From positions 15,803 through 60,363 of the IMG/VR virus record IMGVR_UViG_3300030380_004215: a DNA stretch of 44,561 nucleotides; one strand, written 5' to 3'. Positions 7,813-14,328 of this stretch are shown in pieces; the first letter of the stretch is position 1, and each line of letters begins with the position of its first letter. The notes under the pieces are model-generated. The model was not told where the DNA came from. It was given only the letters and a program-made list of their open reading frames with translations, and did not search any database. This stretch comes from a virus. A program made the position numbers and the translations under genes.

Positions 7813-8811
7813 TTACATATATTTAGTTATACTATTTATTTGTTGGTGCTTGTCTATTGTTCCGTAACACACATCACAATAACAATCTCCATAGTCCATT
7901 ATTGGCTCAGGGTTTGCACAGGTACATTCATCACTAATGTAATCATTGTAGCCATCATATCCATTGTAGTCCCATACATCTTCTGTGTATGTCTTGTGAT
8001 ACTCACCATTGTCGTGATTGTCATTGAAATATACATAAGGCATAAACACATTACCCTTGTTTGTGATTACCTCTATGCGTTTGCGTTGATACCAATGTGG
8101 GTGTCCCTCTAACATATCAATATCCATCATAGCATCTTTGTCTACTAAGAACAAGTCAATGTCTACATTGTGTCCATCGCCTACTCTGTTTAGTAGATAT
8201 GGTATTCCCTTGACTACCATTGGATATTTGTCTACCGTTTCTCCACTACCTACATATGTTTCAGTTCTTAGATGTGCGTGATAGTTTGAATAACCTTTCT
8301 TCAACGTACCATACACACCAATCAATGTCATATCCAACACGTTGTCTTTACTATACATAATCTTGTTGCGTGTAATCCAATCTTCTTTGTTGTATATAGT
8401 AAACGATTTCTTCTTGAGGTTTGCAGTAACAAATCTTGAGTCGTTCATCTCCAGCACACTTCTCCACCTCTTGCGTGGTAAGTCGCTGAGTATCTCTGCC
8501 ATATGCTGAGTGTCTGTCTTCTTCTTGTTGCCAAGCCCATGCACCGTTCCGTTCTGAAACAATATGTTGTCATCATCAATATGGAATGGGTGACAATTTG
8601 CTCGACATACTTTGCCGACTGTTGCATACCTGAAGTGTGCAATGTATGGTCGTTGTGTCTTCAACTCCATATAATCTTTGCTATCGTGATACGTTACTTT
8701 CCACGTGTCTAGCCATAATATCCCAAGTCCATCAGGATTTTTGATTGCCGAAGTCAATAAGGTTTCTGTCTTGATTAACTTCTTGTTGTTTTTAATAATA
8801 ATAATACACAT
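7813..8811 (-). CDS. Class II glutamine amidotransferase fused to gamma-glutamylcyclotransferase
   Basis: This 332-residue fusion has two enzyme parts. Residues 1-150 are a class II (Ntn) amidotransferase: Cys2 directly after Met as nucleophile, NPDGLGI at 25-31, AHFRYATVG at 58-66, HPF at 74-76 and NGTVHG at 87-92. Residues about 163-265 are an AIG2/BtrG-like cyclotransferase: VYGTLKKG at 166-173 and DMLEGHPHWYQRKR at 232-245, with Glu235 the likely catalytic acid. The C terminus has a Cys cluster (CTCANPEP...CYCDVC) that could bind zinc. The first half would release ammonia from glutamine; the second would cleave gamma-glutamyl bonds. It lies 2 bases after the amidoligase gene. Association of these families in phage operons has been noted by comparative genomics; the substrate is unknown. 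Confidence 0.82.
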   Translation of the reverse strand: MCIIIIKNNKKLIKTETLLTSAIKNPDGLGILWLDTWKVTYHDSKDYMELKTQRPYIAHFRYATVGKVCRANCHPFHIDDDNILFQNGTVHGLGNKKKTDTQHMAEILSDLPRKRWRSVLEMNDSRFVTANLKKKSFTIYNKEDWITRNKIMYSKDNVLDMTLIGVYGTLKKGYSNYHAHLRTETYVGSGETVDKYPMVVKGIPYLLNRVGDGHNVDIDLFLVDKDAMMDIDMLEGHPHWYQRKRIEVITNKGNVFMPYVYFNDNHDNGEYHKTYTEDVWDYNGYDGYNDYISDECTCANPEPIMDYGDCYCDVCYGTIDKHQQINSITKYM

Positions 8812-8813
8812 AA

Positions 8814-10118
8814 CTATTCTTCTTTTCTATAATTAATAAATGGATCTGTGAGGTCTGTTACCTCTTCAGCAATAAGATATCTTCTGAAATCCCTTGCTAT
8901 ACTATATATCTGTTCTACTTTTTGTTCGTCACCCTTGTACATCTTCATCACAATGTGCTTGACCTTTTGTAAGTACACTTCAAATGATGTTGGTTTGTTG
9001 TATGTTAGGTGTAACATCTTGTACATCAAGTCATACCTAAGTTTCATTTGCTTTGTGTTCTTGATCGCTGAGGGTATTCTGAACTCTACTTTGTTACCCT
9101 TGACATGTACTGGCGAATACTTGTAGTTGTTTTCTTTCTTCACTGGCTTGTTGCTTTCACAATAAGTTCGCTTAAGTCGATGTCGATACAATGCATAGAG
9201 TAACGCTATCTTCTGTCGTAATTTATCTACTGTGTCGTACCCATCTTCTGCTCTCATACCTTGATGCAAATCCTCACCCCTTGGAGTCCGAACTTGTATA
9301 GTCATATGTCCACCACAACTTGTGTCTGTTGCACTACCTATGATTTTTTCTGCTTCATCTATGTACTCAAACACTTTCTTTCTATTCTCACTACGAGGAG
9401 ATGATAAAGGTAGTATGTGCGTGACTGCTTCAACCCCACACGAACTATCTGTTTCATATCCAGCAAACAACTTTTGCTCACCCACTTCATCCCCCACTTC
9501 TTCAGCAACTCCATAATCAGTATTAAAGTATTTTTTCTCTACTTCAAAACCTATTGTGAATTGTGCGTGACAGTCAATGATGTGACATACATTATCCTTT
9601 GATGAATGATACTCGCATACATCTATACCTACGTTTCCATCATGAACATTTGACTCGTCCCAATAGTAACACTCTTCATTTTCACACCAATGTGCATCAT
9701 CAATGTGTACGTGTTCATCAATGTCTTCACAATATGCTGCATCATCACAATGAAGATAGTAGCCATCAGCCAATCCTCTTTCAACATATCTCCAATCATA
9801 ATCCTCAGCAAAATTATCTTCGTGTCCTACTACATCACAATACGATACTGTTCTTGCATCAAGGTTTGCATAGTGACAACTTGCTACATCACAATAGAAT
9901 GTATCGTCTTCGTATGCTTGTATTCCTTCATCTTCTACCCATACAAACATTCCACTCTGTGAAACACAATCAACATCTCCCCAGTCATAGTCCCCATTGT
10001 ACCATATTTGTTCGGCATTCCCCTTGACAATATCTTTTTGTTGCCACTCTGAATACACGACCTCATCAGGCTTATAAAACTCGCCATCGATTTCTATTAA
10101 GTTTTTTGTTTCTTCCAT
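8814..10118 (-). CDS. Amidoligase (COOH-NH2 ligase) with Cys/His-rich N-terminal repeats
   Basis: The C-terminal half (about 185-434) fits the Amidoligase_2 family: FTIGFEVE at 187-194, ETDSSCGVEAVT at 222-233, CGGHMTI at 268-274 and KVEFRIPSA at 343-351, the acidic, His and Arg residues expected of this glutamine-synthetase-like ATP-using fold. Such enzymes join a carboxylate to an amine. The N-terminal half (about 1-180) is very acidic and aromatic, with repeated Cys, His and Trp (YCDVASCHYAN, YCDVVGHED, HWCENEECYYWDE), resembling linked small zinc-binding units that could bind a target. The gene directly precedes the amidotransferase-cyclotransferase fusion. The three activities together suggest peptide, cell-wall or protein modification; the real substrate is unknown. 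Confidence 0.82.
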   Translation of the reverse strand: MEETKNLIEIDGEFYKPDEVVYSEWQQKDIVKGNAEQIWYNGDYDWGDVDCVSQSGMFVWVEDEGIQAYEDDTFYCDVASCHYANLDARTVSYCDVVGHEDNFAEDYDWRYVERGLADGYYLHCDDAAYCEDIDEHVHIDDAHWCENEECYYWDESNVHDGNVGIDVCEYHSSKDNVCHIIDCHAQFTIGFEVEKKYFNTDYGVAEEVGDEVGEQKLFAGYETDSSCGVEAVTHILPLSSPRSENRKKVFEYIDEAEKIIGSATDTSCGGHMTIQVRTPRGEDLHQGMRAEDGYDTVDKLRQKIALLYALYRHRLKRTYCESNKPVKKENNYKYSPVHVKGNKVEFRIPSAIKNTKQMKLRYDLMYKMLHLTYNKPTSFEVYLQKVKHIVMKMYKGDEQKVEQIYSIARDFRRYLIAEEVTDLTDPFINYRKEE

Positions 10119-10120
10119 AT

Positions 10121-10312
10121 CTAATTTCTTGTAATAGTATAATCATCATTCACCAAACCAAATACTGCCTGATAAAATTCTTCAGGAACTTCAGCTCGTC
10201 TCATCTGCTCGTTAATCTCCTCAAATAATGCGTCTATTGCACCACTTAGTGAACAACTATCTACTTGGTTGTACCAGTAGTATACTTGCTCGAATCTTTC
10301 TTCTTTTGTCAT
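10121..10312 (-). CDS. Hypothetical protein, 63 aa
   Basis: This is a helical, acidic protein starting MTKEERFEQVYYWYNQ. I use ATG 10312, preceded by TTTATTT, rather than the in-frame ATG at 10366, which would overlap the upstream gene and add a basic stretch. It sits 2 bases before the amidoligase start and so is probably part of that operon. No family recognised. Confidence 0.6.
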   Translation of the reverse strand: MTKEERFEQVYYWYNQVDSCSLSGAIDALFEEINEQMRRAEVPEEFYQAVFGLVNDDYTITRN

Positions 10313-10349
10313 AATAAATAAATTTAATTTGTGCCTACTCTTTAGGGTT

Positions 10350-10568
10350 TCAGCTTTCCCTTGCATGATCTACCACTTCATCATAGAAGTCGAGGTGATC
10401 CCAATAGAAGTCAGTTATATCCATATCGTTTAACCATACATCTGTTATCTCCAAGTCCTCTTCAGGTGGTTGGTAGTAGTCGCCACTATCGTAATAATAT
10501 TCGTATCGTATCATTAACTCATAGTGGTCTTGTTTTACAACATATGTTCCACTCTTTTTAGTTTTCAT
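10350..10568 (-). CDS. Acidic, tyrosine-rich hypothetical protein, 72 aa
   Basis: The protein is extremely acidic and rich in Tyr and Asp (YEYYYDSGDYYQPPEEDLE, then DITDFYWDHLDFYDE). This composition resembles DNA-mimic or inhibitor proteins but proves nothing. It overlaps the gene upstream by 11 bases. No family recognised. Confidence 0.6.
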   Translation of the reverse strand: MKTKKSGTYVVKQDHYELMIRYEYYYDSGDYYQPPEEDLEITDVWLNDMDITDFYWDHLDFYDEVVDHARES

Positions 10569-10695
10569 TGTTTAGTTTTTCTAGCTTTTTTAATTGTTGT
10601 TCAAATAAATATCTCATATAATCTGTGTCATATACTACTTTATCATCATCATCAGGTATATAACACACTGGTATTGCAATCATTCCTGTTTTCAT
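10558..10695 (-). CDS. Small hypothetical protein, 45 aa
   Basis: The frame runs from ATG 10695 (MKTGMIAIPVCYIPDDDDKV) to TAA at 10558, overlapping the next gene by 11 bases. It starts one base after the upstream stop (TAATATG), a coupling seen twice in this arm. The C terminus is a Lys/Glu-rich helix. Function unknown. Confidence 0.55.
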   Translation of the reverse strand: MKTGMIAIPVCYIPDDDDKVVYDTDYMRYLFEQQLKKLEKLNNEN

Positions 10696-10696
10696 A

Positions 10697-10861
10697 TTAA
10701 TAATTTTTAGTTGCCAAGTGCCAGTATCTTTTTAATTCTACTGGCACATATACTTTTTCTTTTGTTTCGCAGTGTATCCACATTTCTGTTTCTCCACACC
10801 CCATAGTTTCTACATAGTCATAGTCCTCAGGGTTGTCTATATATAATACTTCGTAATTCAT
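10697..10861 (-). CDS. Small hypothetical protein, 54 aa
   Basis: The frame starts at ATG 10861 (MNYEVLYIDNPEDYDYVE) and stops at 10697. Its ATG overlaps the upstream TGA (ATGA). Two Cys residues (GCGE, HCETKE) and a beta-like pattern suggest a small folded unit. No family recognised. Confidence 0.58.
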   Translation of the reverse strand: MNYEVLYIDNPEDYDYVETMGCGETEMWIHCETKEKVYVPVELKRYWHLATKNY

Positions 10862-11127
10862 ATTGTTGGGTTTATCTTGTTCTTACTTAAGTATTGTGCA
10901 AATCCTAAGGCTACTATAAAATCCTCATCACTCTTGTGAACGTCTTTATAATATCTTTCCCATGCCTCTCTCATTTCTTCCATCATTGCCTGTTCCATTA
11001 TGTCACAACACATTTCTAAATTGTCTAATAGTTGTGTTTTGCTTATGTTATCTGTCTCTGCGATATACATAAATGCTTGGTTTAATGTATCATAGATTAC
11101 TTTATCATACTCTTTGTTTACTTTCAT
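10858..11127 (-). CDS. Helical hypothetical protein, 89 aa
   Basis: This is a predicted all-helical protein with a Met/Glu-rich central helix (DIMEQAMMEEMREAWERYY). No membrane segment or motif is evident. It is coupled by four-base overlaps to both neighbours (11,124-11,127 and 10,858-10,861). Function unknown. Confidence 0.62.
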   Translation of the reverse strand: MKVNKEYDKVIYDTLNQAFMYIAETDNISKTQLLDNLEMCCDIMEQAMMEEMREAWERYYKDVHKSDEDFIVALGFAQYLSKNKINPTI

Positions 11128-11279
11128 TTTATTAATTGTTTAATTATACTTATGTCTACTGTTCCATACTTGTTGTGCACCTTTGTTAGGTGTCTCTCAG
11201 CCTCGTTAAAAGCTGAGTCATTGGGTGGATATTTCCACACTCTCAACCACTTTCGTAGTTCTGTTATTTCTGTTTCCAT
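11124..11279 (-). CDS. Small hypothetical protein, 51 aa
   Basis: The frame starts at ATG 11279 (METEITELRKWLRVWKYPPN) and its TGA overlaps the next ATG. The charged helical pattern and perfect coupling on the 3' side support a real gene. No known family. Confidence 0.57.
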   Translation of the reverse strand: METEITELRKWLRVWKYPPNDSAFNEAERHLTKVHNKYGTVDISIIKQLIK

Positions 11280-11282
11280 ATA

Positions 11283-11576
11283 CTATTCTCTATTTAATTG
11301 TTCTTGTTTTCTAACTGCTGAACTATATGAGTTCAAAAAGTATTCTTCTCCTGTAACATAATCTGTCACTATATACTCTACTCTTTGCCCAAAGTTTGAA
11401 GCTATTGTTACTCCGTTCTCTAATGCTATGTACACATAACCTGTGTTCATATTCATTCCAGTTCCCTCATACATTACTTCTTCTCCACTACAATTTCTCA
11501 TATAAGCATTGATGACTTTCATCATACTTTCTTTGTCTGAGTACCCCATAGCACTCACATCAAATTTAAAATCCAT
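11283..11576 (-). CDS. Hypothetical protein, 97 aa
   Basis: This alpha/beta protein has a helix near the start (DKESMMKVINAYMRNC) and then a beta-rich part (TGYVYIALENGVTIASNF, VEYIVTDYVTGEEYFLN). Three bases separate it from the next gene. I cannot name a family. Confidence 0.6.
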   Translation of the reverse strand: MDFKFDVSAMGYSDKESMMKVINAYMRNCSGEEVMYEGTGMNMNTGYVYIALENGVTIASNFGQRVEYIVTDYVTGEEYFLNSYSSAVRKQEQLNRE

Positions 11577-11587
11577 ATCTATTTATT

Positions 11588-11782
11588 TTATTTGTTTATT
11601 GATTTTCTTAATATACTTACCACATCTACCATAGCACTTAGTTGGTCTGAGTTTACGCTTAATTGTCCAAGCTGTATGCTTTTTAATTCTCTGTGTAATC
11701 TCTCTGCTTGTGCTTTAGATATTTTAATCTTTACTTTTTCTACTGGCTCTGTTTCCCAGTAATTATAACTTCTCTTTTTCAT
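11588..11782 (-). CDS. Hypothetical protein, 64 aa
   Basis: This is a small basic protein with a helix (KISKAQAERLHRELKSIQL) followed by a polar stretch and a second helix (SAMVDVVSILRKSINK), perhaps a helical hairpin. Its ATG overlaps the upstream TGA. Function unknown. Confidence 0.6.
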   Translation of the reverse strand: MKKRSYNYWETEPVEKVKIKISKAQAERLHRELKSIQLGQLSVNSDQLSAMVDVVSILRKSINK

Positions 11783-11919
11783 CTTTTAAATTTTAAATTA
11801 TACTTGATTTTAATTTTATTCCACCACGTTAAGTGTATGTATTCCTTTTCAGTGTATACATTTACTCGACCTCCTTTATCTATGATACAATGAAGTCCGT
11901 TTACTATCTTATGTTCCAT
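11779..11919 (-). CDS. Small basic hypothetical protein, 46 aa
   Basis: The frame starts at ATG 11919 (MEHKIVNGLHCIIDKGGRV) inside a TAATG stop/start overlap and ends with TGA overlapping the next ATG. The C terminus is strongly basic (KIKIKYNLKFKR). It fills the gap between two genes exactly. No family recognised. Confidence 0.58.
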   Translation of the reverse strand: MEHKIVNGLHCIIDKGGRVNVYTEKEYIHLTWWNKIKIKYNLKFKR

Positions 11920-12137
11920 TATCCTAATATTCCAAAGTTAGCGTTGCTTACATTTATCTCACCTGTTACCCACATTAATACAAAGGCTACTATTCCACCG
12001 ATTGCCATCGTGAATAGTCCTGCCAGTATTAATCTAATGATGATTGTGAACAAAGTTCCAGTCATTGTTGTTAAGACATTCCCTTGTCCATCTCTTACTC
12101 TTGTTTCGTTTGCGATTTCTCTAATAAGTGTTTTCAT
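11919..12137 (-). CDS. Small membrane protein, 72 aa
   Basis: A polar N-terminal part (about 1-26) is followed by a long hydrophobic stretch (TIIIRLILAGLFTMAIGG... to LMWVT, about 30-58) that could make one or two membrane passes. The rest is short and polar. It could be a holin-like or superinfection-related inner-membrane protein; nothing specific supports either. Confidence 0.6.
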   Translation of the reverse strand: MKTLIREIANETRVRDGQGNVLTTMTGTLFTIIIRLILAGLFTMAIGGIVAFVLMWVTGEINVSNANFGILG

Positions 12138-12149
12138 TTTTATTGATTT

Positions 12150-12614
12150 TTAAATTAAGTTAAACTCTCTTTTTATTGCTCTCTCTACATTATTTCTTTT
12201 GTAGATTTTTTTTGCCTCTTCCCAACTGCACGACTGCTCTTGCATTATGTCTGAAACTATCTCTCCAAACATTGCCTTGCGTTGATCAAGTTGCTCTTGT
12301 ATTTTCGTGCCAAGTTCTCCCACTTTTACACGAATTCTTTTTCTTGTTCCCACTTTGATTTGATTTAAAATTAGTAGGCATAGGGGGATTCGAACCCCCA
12401 GCAGTCCCTTGTTTCTTTGTGTTTCTACTATATGCCTTGCCTCTCTTTTCTTTTCCTTACAACCTAAATGAATAGGTAATTTTGGTATTTGGTAGGTGTC
12501 TAAATCTACTTCAAGCAAGTTTTTAAACTTGACTTTGCACTTTACACATTGCCCCAAAATTTTATATAAGTTGGCTAACTTTCTGTTGTTGGTTTCCCTC
12601 CAATAGTTCCACAT
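12150..12614 (-). CDS. Basic protein, possibly two genes; overlaps a tRNA-like element
   Basis: An open frame of 154 codons. Its first part has a possible metal site (GQCVKCKVKFKN...HLGC) and its last 67 codons look like an independent basic helical protein. The middle (about residues 60-80) coincides with the tRNA-like element at 12,375-12,437, so uninterrupted translation is doubtful. A GTG at 12,353 (VGTRKRIRVKVGEL), 22 bases after the element, would give a clean 67-residue protein ending at the same stop, and I think this is at least as likely as the full frame. Confidence 0.5.
   Translation of the reverse strand: MWNYWRETNNRKLANLYKILGQCVKCKVKFKNLLEVDLDTYQIPKLPIHLGCKEKKREARHIVETQRNKGLLGVRIPLCLLILNQIKVGTRKRIRVKVGELGTKIQEQLDQRKAMFGEIVSDIMQEQSCSWEEAKKIYKRNNVERAIKREFNLI
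12375..12437 (-). ncRNA. Compact tRNA-like structure (acceptor + T arm + one stem-loop)
   Basis: On the minus strand, a perfect 7-bp acceptor pairs AGGCATA (12,437-12,431) with TATGCCT (12,382-12,376). It is followed without a gap by a 5-bp GGGGG/CCCCC T stem and a canonical T loop TTCGAAT. A single further stem AGTAG/CTGCT (12,429-12,425 with 12,404-12,400, one G-T pair) closes a 20-nt unpaired A-rich loop. D arm and anticodon arm are absent, so total length is 63 nt with a discriminator A. It could be a decayed tRNA, a tRNA-mimic RNA, or a tRNA 3'-end acting as an attachment site, though no integrase is visible. Confidence 0.55.
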
Positions 12615-12961
12615 CTACTAACGCCGAATGCGAAGCGTTGCAACTGACAAGACAAAATTTAATCTTTGAGTATTTGCGTTGCTATTCAACATGATTGGAC
12701 AGGTTGCGTTTCATTCGTTTTGTTTGTCGTATCTCTCGACTGGGTAGAGTAAACCCCTTTGCGTAACTATCCTTTCAATATGTCCCCTCGGTTTGGCTTC
12801 AATTTTCAGAAAAACATTTCGTTCGTTGGGCATTGCACCCCTGAAAATCTACTACTTAACAAATCAATGTAATTTGCCGAAGTTAAAATTTTGTACCCCC
12901 TTGAAAATATGATTTTCAAATTATGCTCTAAAAAGCATTTAAAGGGGGTTTTAAGCGTGTT
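12615..12961. other. Gene-free, hairpin-rich region (347 bp)
   Basis: No convincing gene is present. Base composition is richer in G and C than the neighbouring DNA. Visible structures are AACGC/GCGTT near 12,618-12,640, an 8-bp inverted repeat ATTTTCAG/CTGAAAAT (12,802-12,809 and 12,841-12,848) with a GGG/CCC pairing inside, and a three-way junction at 12,896-12,948: outer CCCCCTT/AAGGGGG enclosing GAAAAT/ATTTTC and ATGCT/AGCAT hairpins. Tiny minus-strand frames (39 and 24 codons) exist but lack protein-like composition. It may be a non-coding RNA, an origin or a transcript 3' end. Confidence 0.4.
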
Positions 12962-13372
12962 TTATTTGCTTGCTGTGGCTTTGTTTTGTCTTTTGACTTT
13001 TGCCCTTGTGCGTGCTATTTTATTGAATTGCTTAACAATTAATAAACCAGAGTAAACCGAAAAATAAACTTGTCCTTTTTTCGCCTTTGCTTTGAATTGT
13101 GCAAAGGTTGGAAAATTTGATTTGCCTAATATCTCAGAAATTAATGCTTTTATCTCTGTTGATGGGTTTGCAAGTTCTCTGTAAATCTTTGACAAAGACC
13201 TATTTTCGATTTTGTACATCTGATTAACTAAACGCAATGTTTCAAATTGTGTTCTATCTGTTTTTTTGGATAGGGTTTTAATTGTCTTCTTTGCGTTTGT
13301 TGCCCATTTTGGAGAGGTTGCTTTTTTAGTTGTTACAACCTTTTGAATTGAATTTGTTTTAATAGTTTTCAT
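12962..13372 (-). CDS. Highly basic hypothetical protein, 136 aa
   Basis: The protein is rich in Lys, Thr and Arg, with basic tails at both ends (TTKKATSPKWATNAKKTIK and RTRAKVKRQNKATASK) around a helical core (FETLRLVNQMYKIENRSL). The charge suggests nucleic-acid binding. It is the first gene of the left arm, next to the divergent switch region, a usual place for an early regulator or host-takeover protein. An inverted repeat lies 20 bases upstream of its ATG. Confidence 0.62.
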   Translation of the reverse strand: MKTIKTNSIQKVVTTKKATSPKWATNAKKTIKTLSKKTDRTQFETLRLVNQMYKIENRSLSKIYRELANPSTEIKALISEILGKSNFPTFAQFKAKAKKGQVYFSVYSGLLIVKQFNKIARTRAKVKRQNKATASK

Positions 13373-13392
13373 TATAAATAAATTTAAATTGT

Positions 13393-13426
13393 GCTATTGC
13401 TTAACGTGGTGCAATAGCTTAACCAC
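13393..13426. promoter_or_regulatory. Inverted repeat upstream of the left arm, possible operator
   Basis: GCTATTGC (13,393-13,400) and GCAATAGC (13,411-13,418) form a perfect 8-bp inverted repeat, each followed by TTAAC. It lies just ahead of the first minus-strand gene and could be an operator or a leader hairpin. Confidence 0.4.
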
Positions 13427-13640
13427 TTATCGAAAACAAAACTAAGAAATCATTTTCGTTTTTTAGGTATTTTTTTTATTTATTTTTTGTGTTTAGCTTT
13501 AAGTTATTGAAAATCAGCAAGTTATAAATGAAATTTAGAATGATTCTAAATAACATAATTGCGTTAAATGGGTGCAATTTTGTTAAATGAAATAAAATTT
13601 TCGGTCTGTTATTGCCTTCCCTTTGTCCGTGCGTGAACGT
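13427..13640. other. AT-rich non-coding part of the switch region
   Basis: This stretch has long T-rich tracts (including runs of eight T near 13,473) and no plausible gene. It probably contains the left-arm promoter, but I cannot point to a TAnnTTTG box on the minus strand with confidence. Confidence 0.4.
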
Positions 13641-13808
13641 GGGAAAGGGGGAACGGGGGAAGGGTGGAACGGGGGAAAGGGCAAACGGGGAACGGGCGCG
13701 CGCGCGCGTGCGTGCGTGTGCGTGTGTGTGCGTGTGGGGTGGTAGGGGTGGCAAAAAAAAGCTAAAAAAATCAGGAGGAACGCAAAAATTTTTAACCCCC
13801 CCCAAGAA
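13641..13808. repeat. G-rich tract, alternating CG/TG tract and C8/A-tracts
   Basis: Positions 13,641-13,696 carry seven or more runs of three to five G separated by 2-6 bases (unit like GGAACGGGGGAA), fitting a multi-copy G-quadruplex motif. Positions 13,697-13,736 are 40 bases of strictly alternating pyrimidine-purine (CG then TG/CG), a classic Z-DNA motif. Then come GGGGTGGTAGGGG, runs of 7-8 A, an AGGAGG, and eight C at 13,796-13,803. This is extreme for an AT-rich genome and lies exactly between the two arms. Frames here are low-complexity by-products. Confidence 0.75.
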
Positions 13809-13910
13809 AAAAAAGTCAATTTATTATTATGATGATTGCGCGTAAAATATATATATTACCCAAACACTCTATGTATGTGATATGTCAAATATTTTTCGTA
13901 TATTTACTTC

Positions 13911-14069
13911 ATGGAAGAAGTTACATTAGAAATACAAGAAAGACTCTCGATCGGTTTCGCCTTAGGCTGGAGCTTTTTCGGAGCAACAGAGCAGTTCCCA
14001 TATGATGAACTAGTAATTTATTTAGGGATCGTAAGTTTAAACTTTAAATGGATAAACAATGATAGGTAA
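13911..14069 (+). CDS. Small hypothetical protein, 52 aa
   Basis: The frame starts at ATG 13911 (MEEVTLEIQERLSIGFALGW) shortly after a promoter-like TATATTTAC, and overlaps the next gene by 11 bases. It alternates polar and hydrophobic stretches (GFALGWSFFG, ELVIYLGIVSL) and may touch membranes. This is the first gene of the plus-strand arm. No family recognised. Confidence 0.58.
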   Translation: MEEVTLEIQERLSIGFALGWSFFGATEQFPYDELVIYLGIVSLNFKWINNDR

Positions 14070-14265
14070 AAGACCGATTATGGCAGAGTACATGGCAGAG
14101 CGTAATAGACACGAGCTTGACGGCTATGGACAGTACTACGAAATGGGAATAAAAAAATTAGCAAGTTTCAAAAACGCTAAACATCGTGCTAAGAAAATTA
14201 GTATGATTGCAGAGGGAATAGAACTTGCAGAAATGAAAAAAGATTTCAAAAGTATATACAGGTAA
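14059..14265 (+). CDS. Basic helical hypothetical protein, 68 aa
   Basis: The protein is short, basic and helical (KRPIMAEYMAERNRHELDG, then KKLASFKNAKHRAKKISM). It overlaps the upstream 52-residue gene and is followed 35 bases later by a strong terminator, so the two form a separate short transcript, suggestive of early regulators or host-takeover factors. No family recognised. Confidence 0.6.
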   Translation: MIGKRPIMAEYMAERNRHELDGYGQYYEMGIKKLASFKNAKHRAKKISMIAEGIELAEMKKDFKSIYR

Positions 14266-14299
14266 CTTTCTTCCCAATAGTTAATTTGTGTTTCAAAAG

Positions 14300-14328
14300 G
14301 AGGCTGATCTTATCAGTCTCTTTTTTTT
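14300..14328 (+). terminator. Rho-independent terminator
   Basis: A 9-bp stem GAGGCTGAT/ATCAGTCTC (one G-T pair) around a 3-nt loop is followed by eight T. It ends the two-gene unit at 13,911-14,265. Confidence 0.85.

Noticed and set aside
9599-10027. Plus-strand His/Leu-rich frame of 142 codons opposite the amidoligase
   Set aside because: It mirrors the acidic Asp/Cys/His-rich repeats of the amidoligase on the other strand; composition is that of an antisense shadow.
12375-12437. Standard tRNA gene or tmRNA
   Set aside because: Only about 31 bases separate acceptor and T arm, too few for D and anticodon arms, and no anticodon loop or tag frame is present.
12640-12850. Tiny minus-strand frames of 39 and 24 codons
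   Set aside because: They chain through ATGA overlaps by chance-like means and their residues look like translated non-coding sequence; hairpins explain the region better.
13476-13845. Overlapping frames on both strands in the G-rich island
   Set aside because: They are low-complexity translations of simple repeats (PPHPHTHTHA-like and RARVRACACV-like), not proteins.
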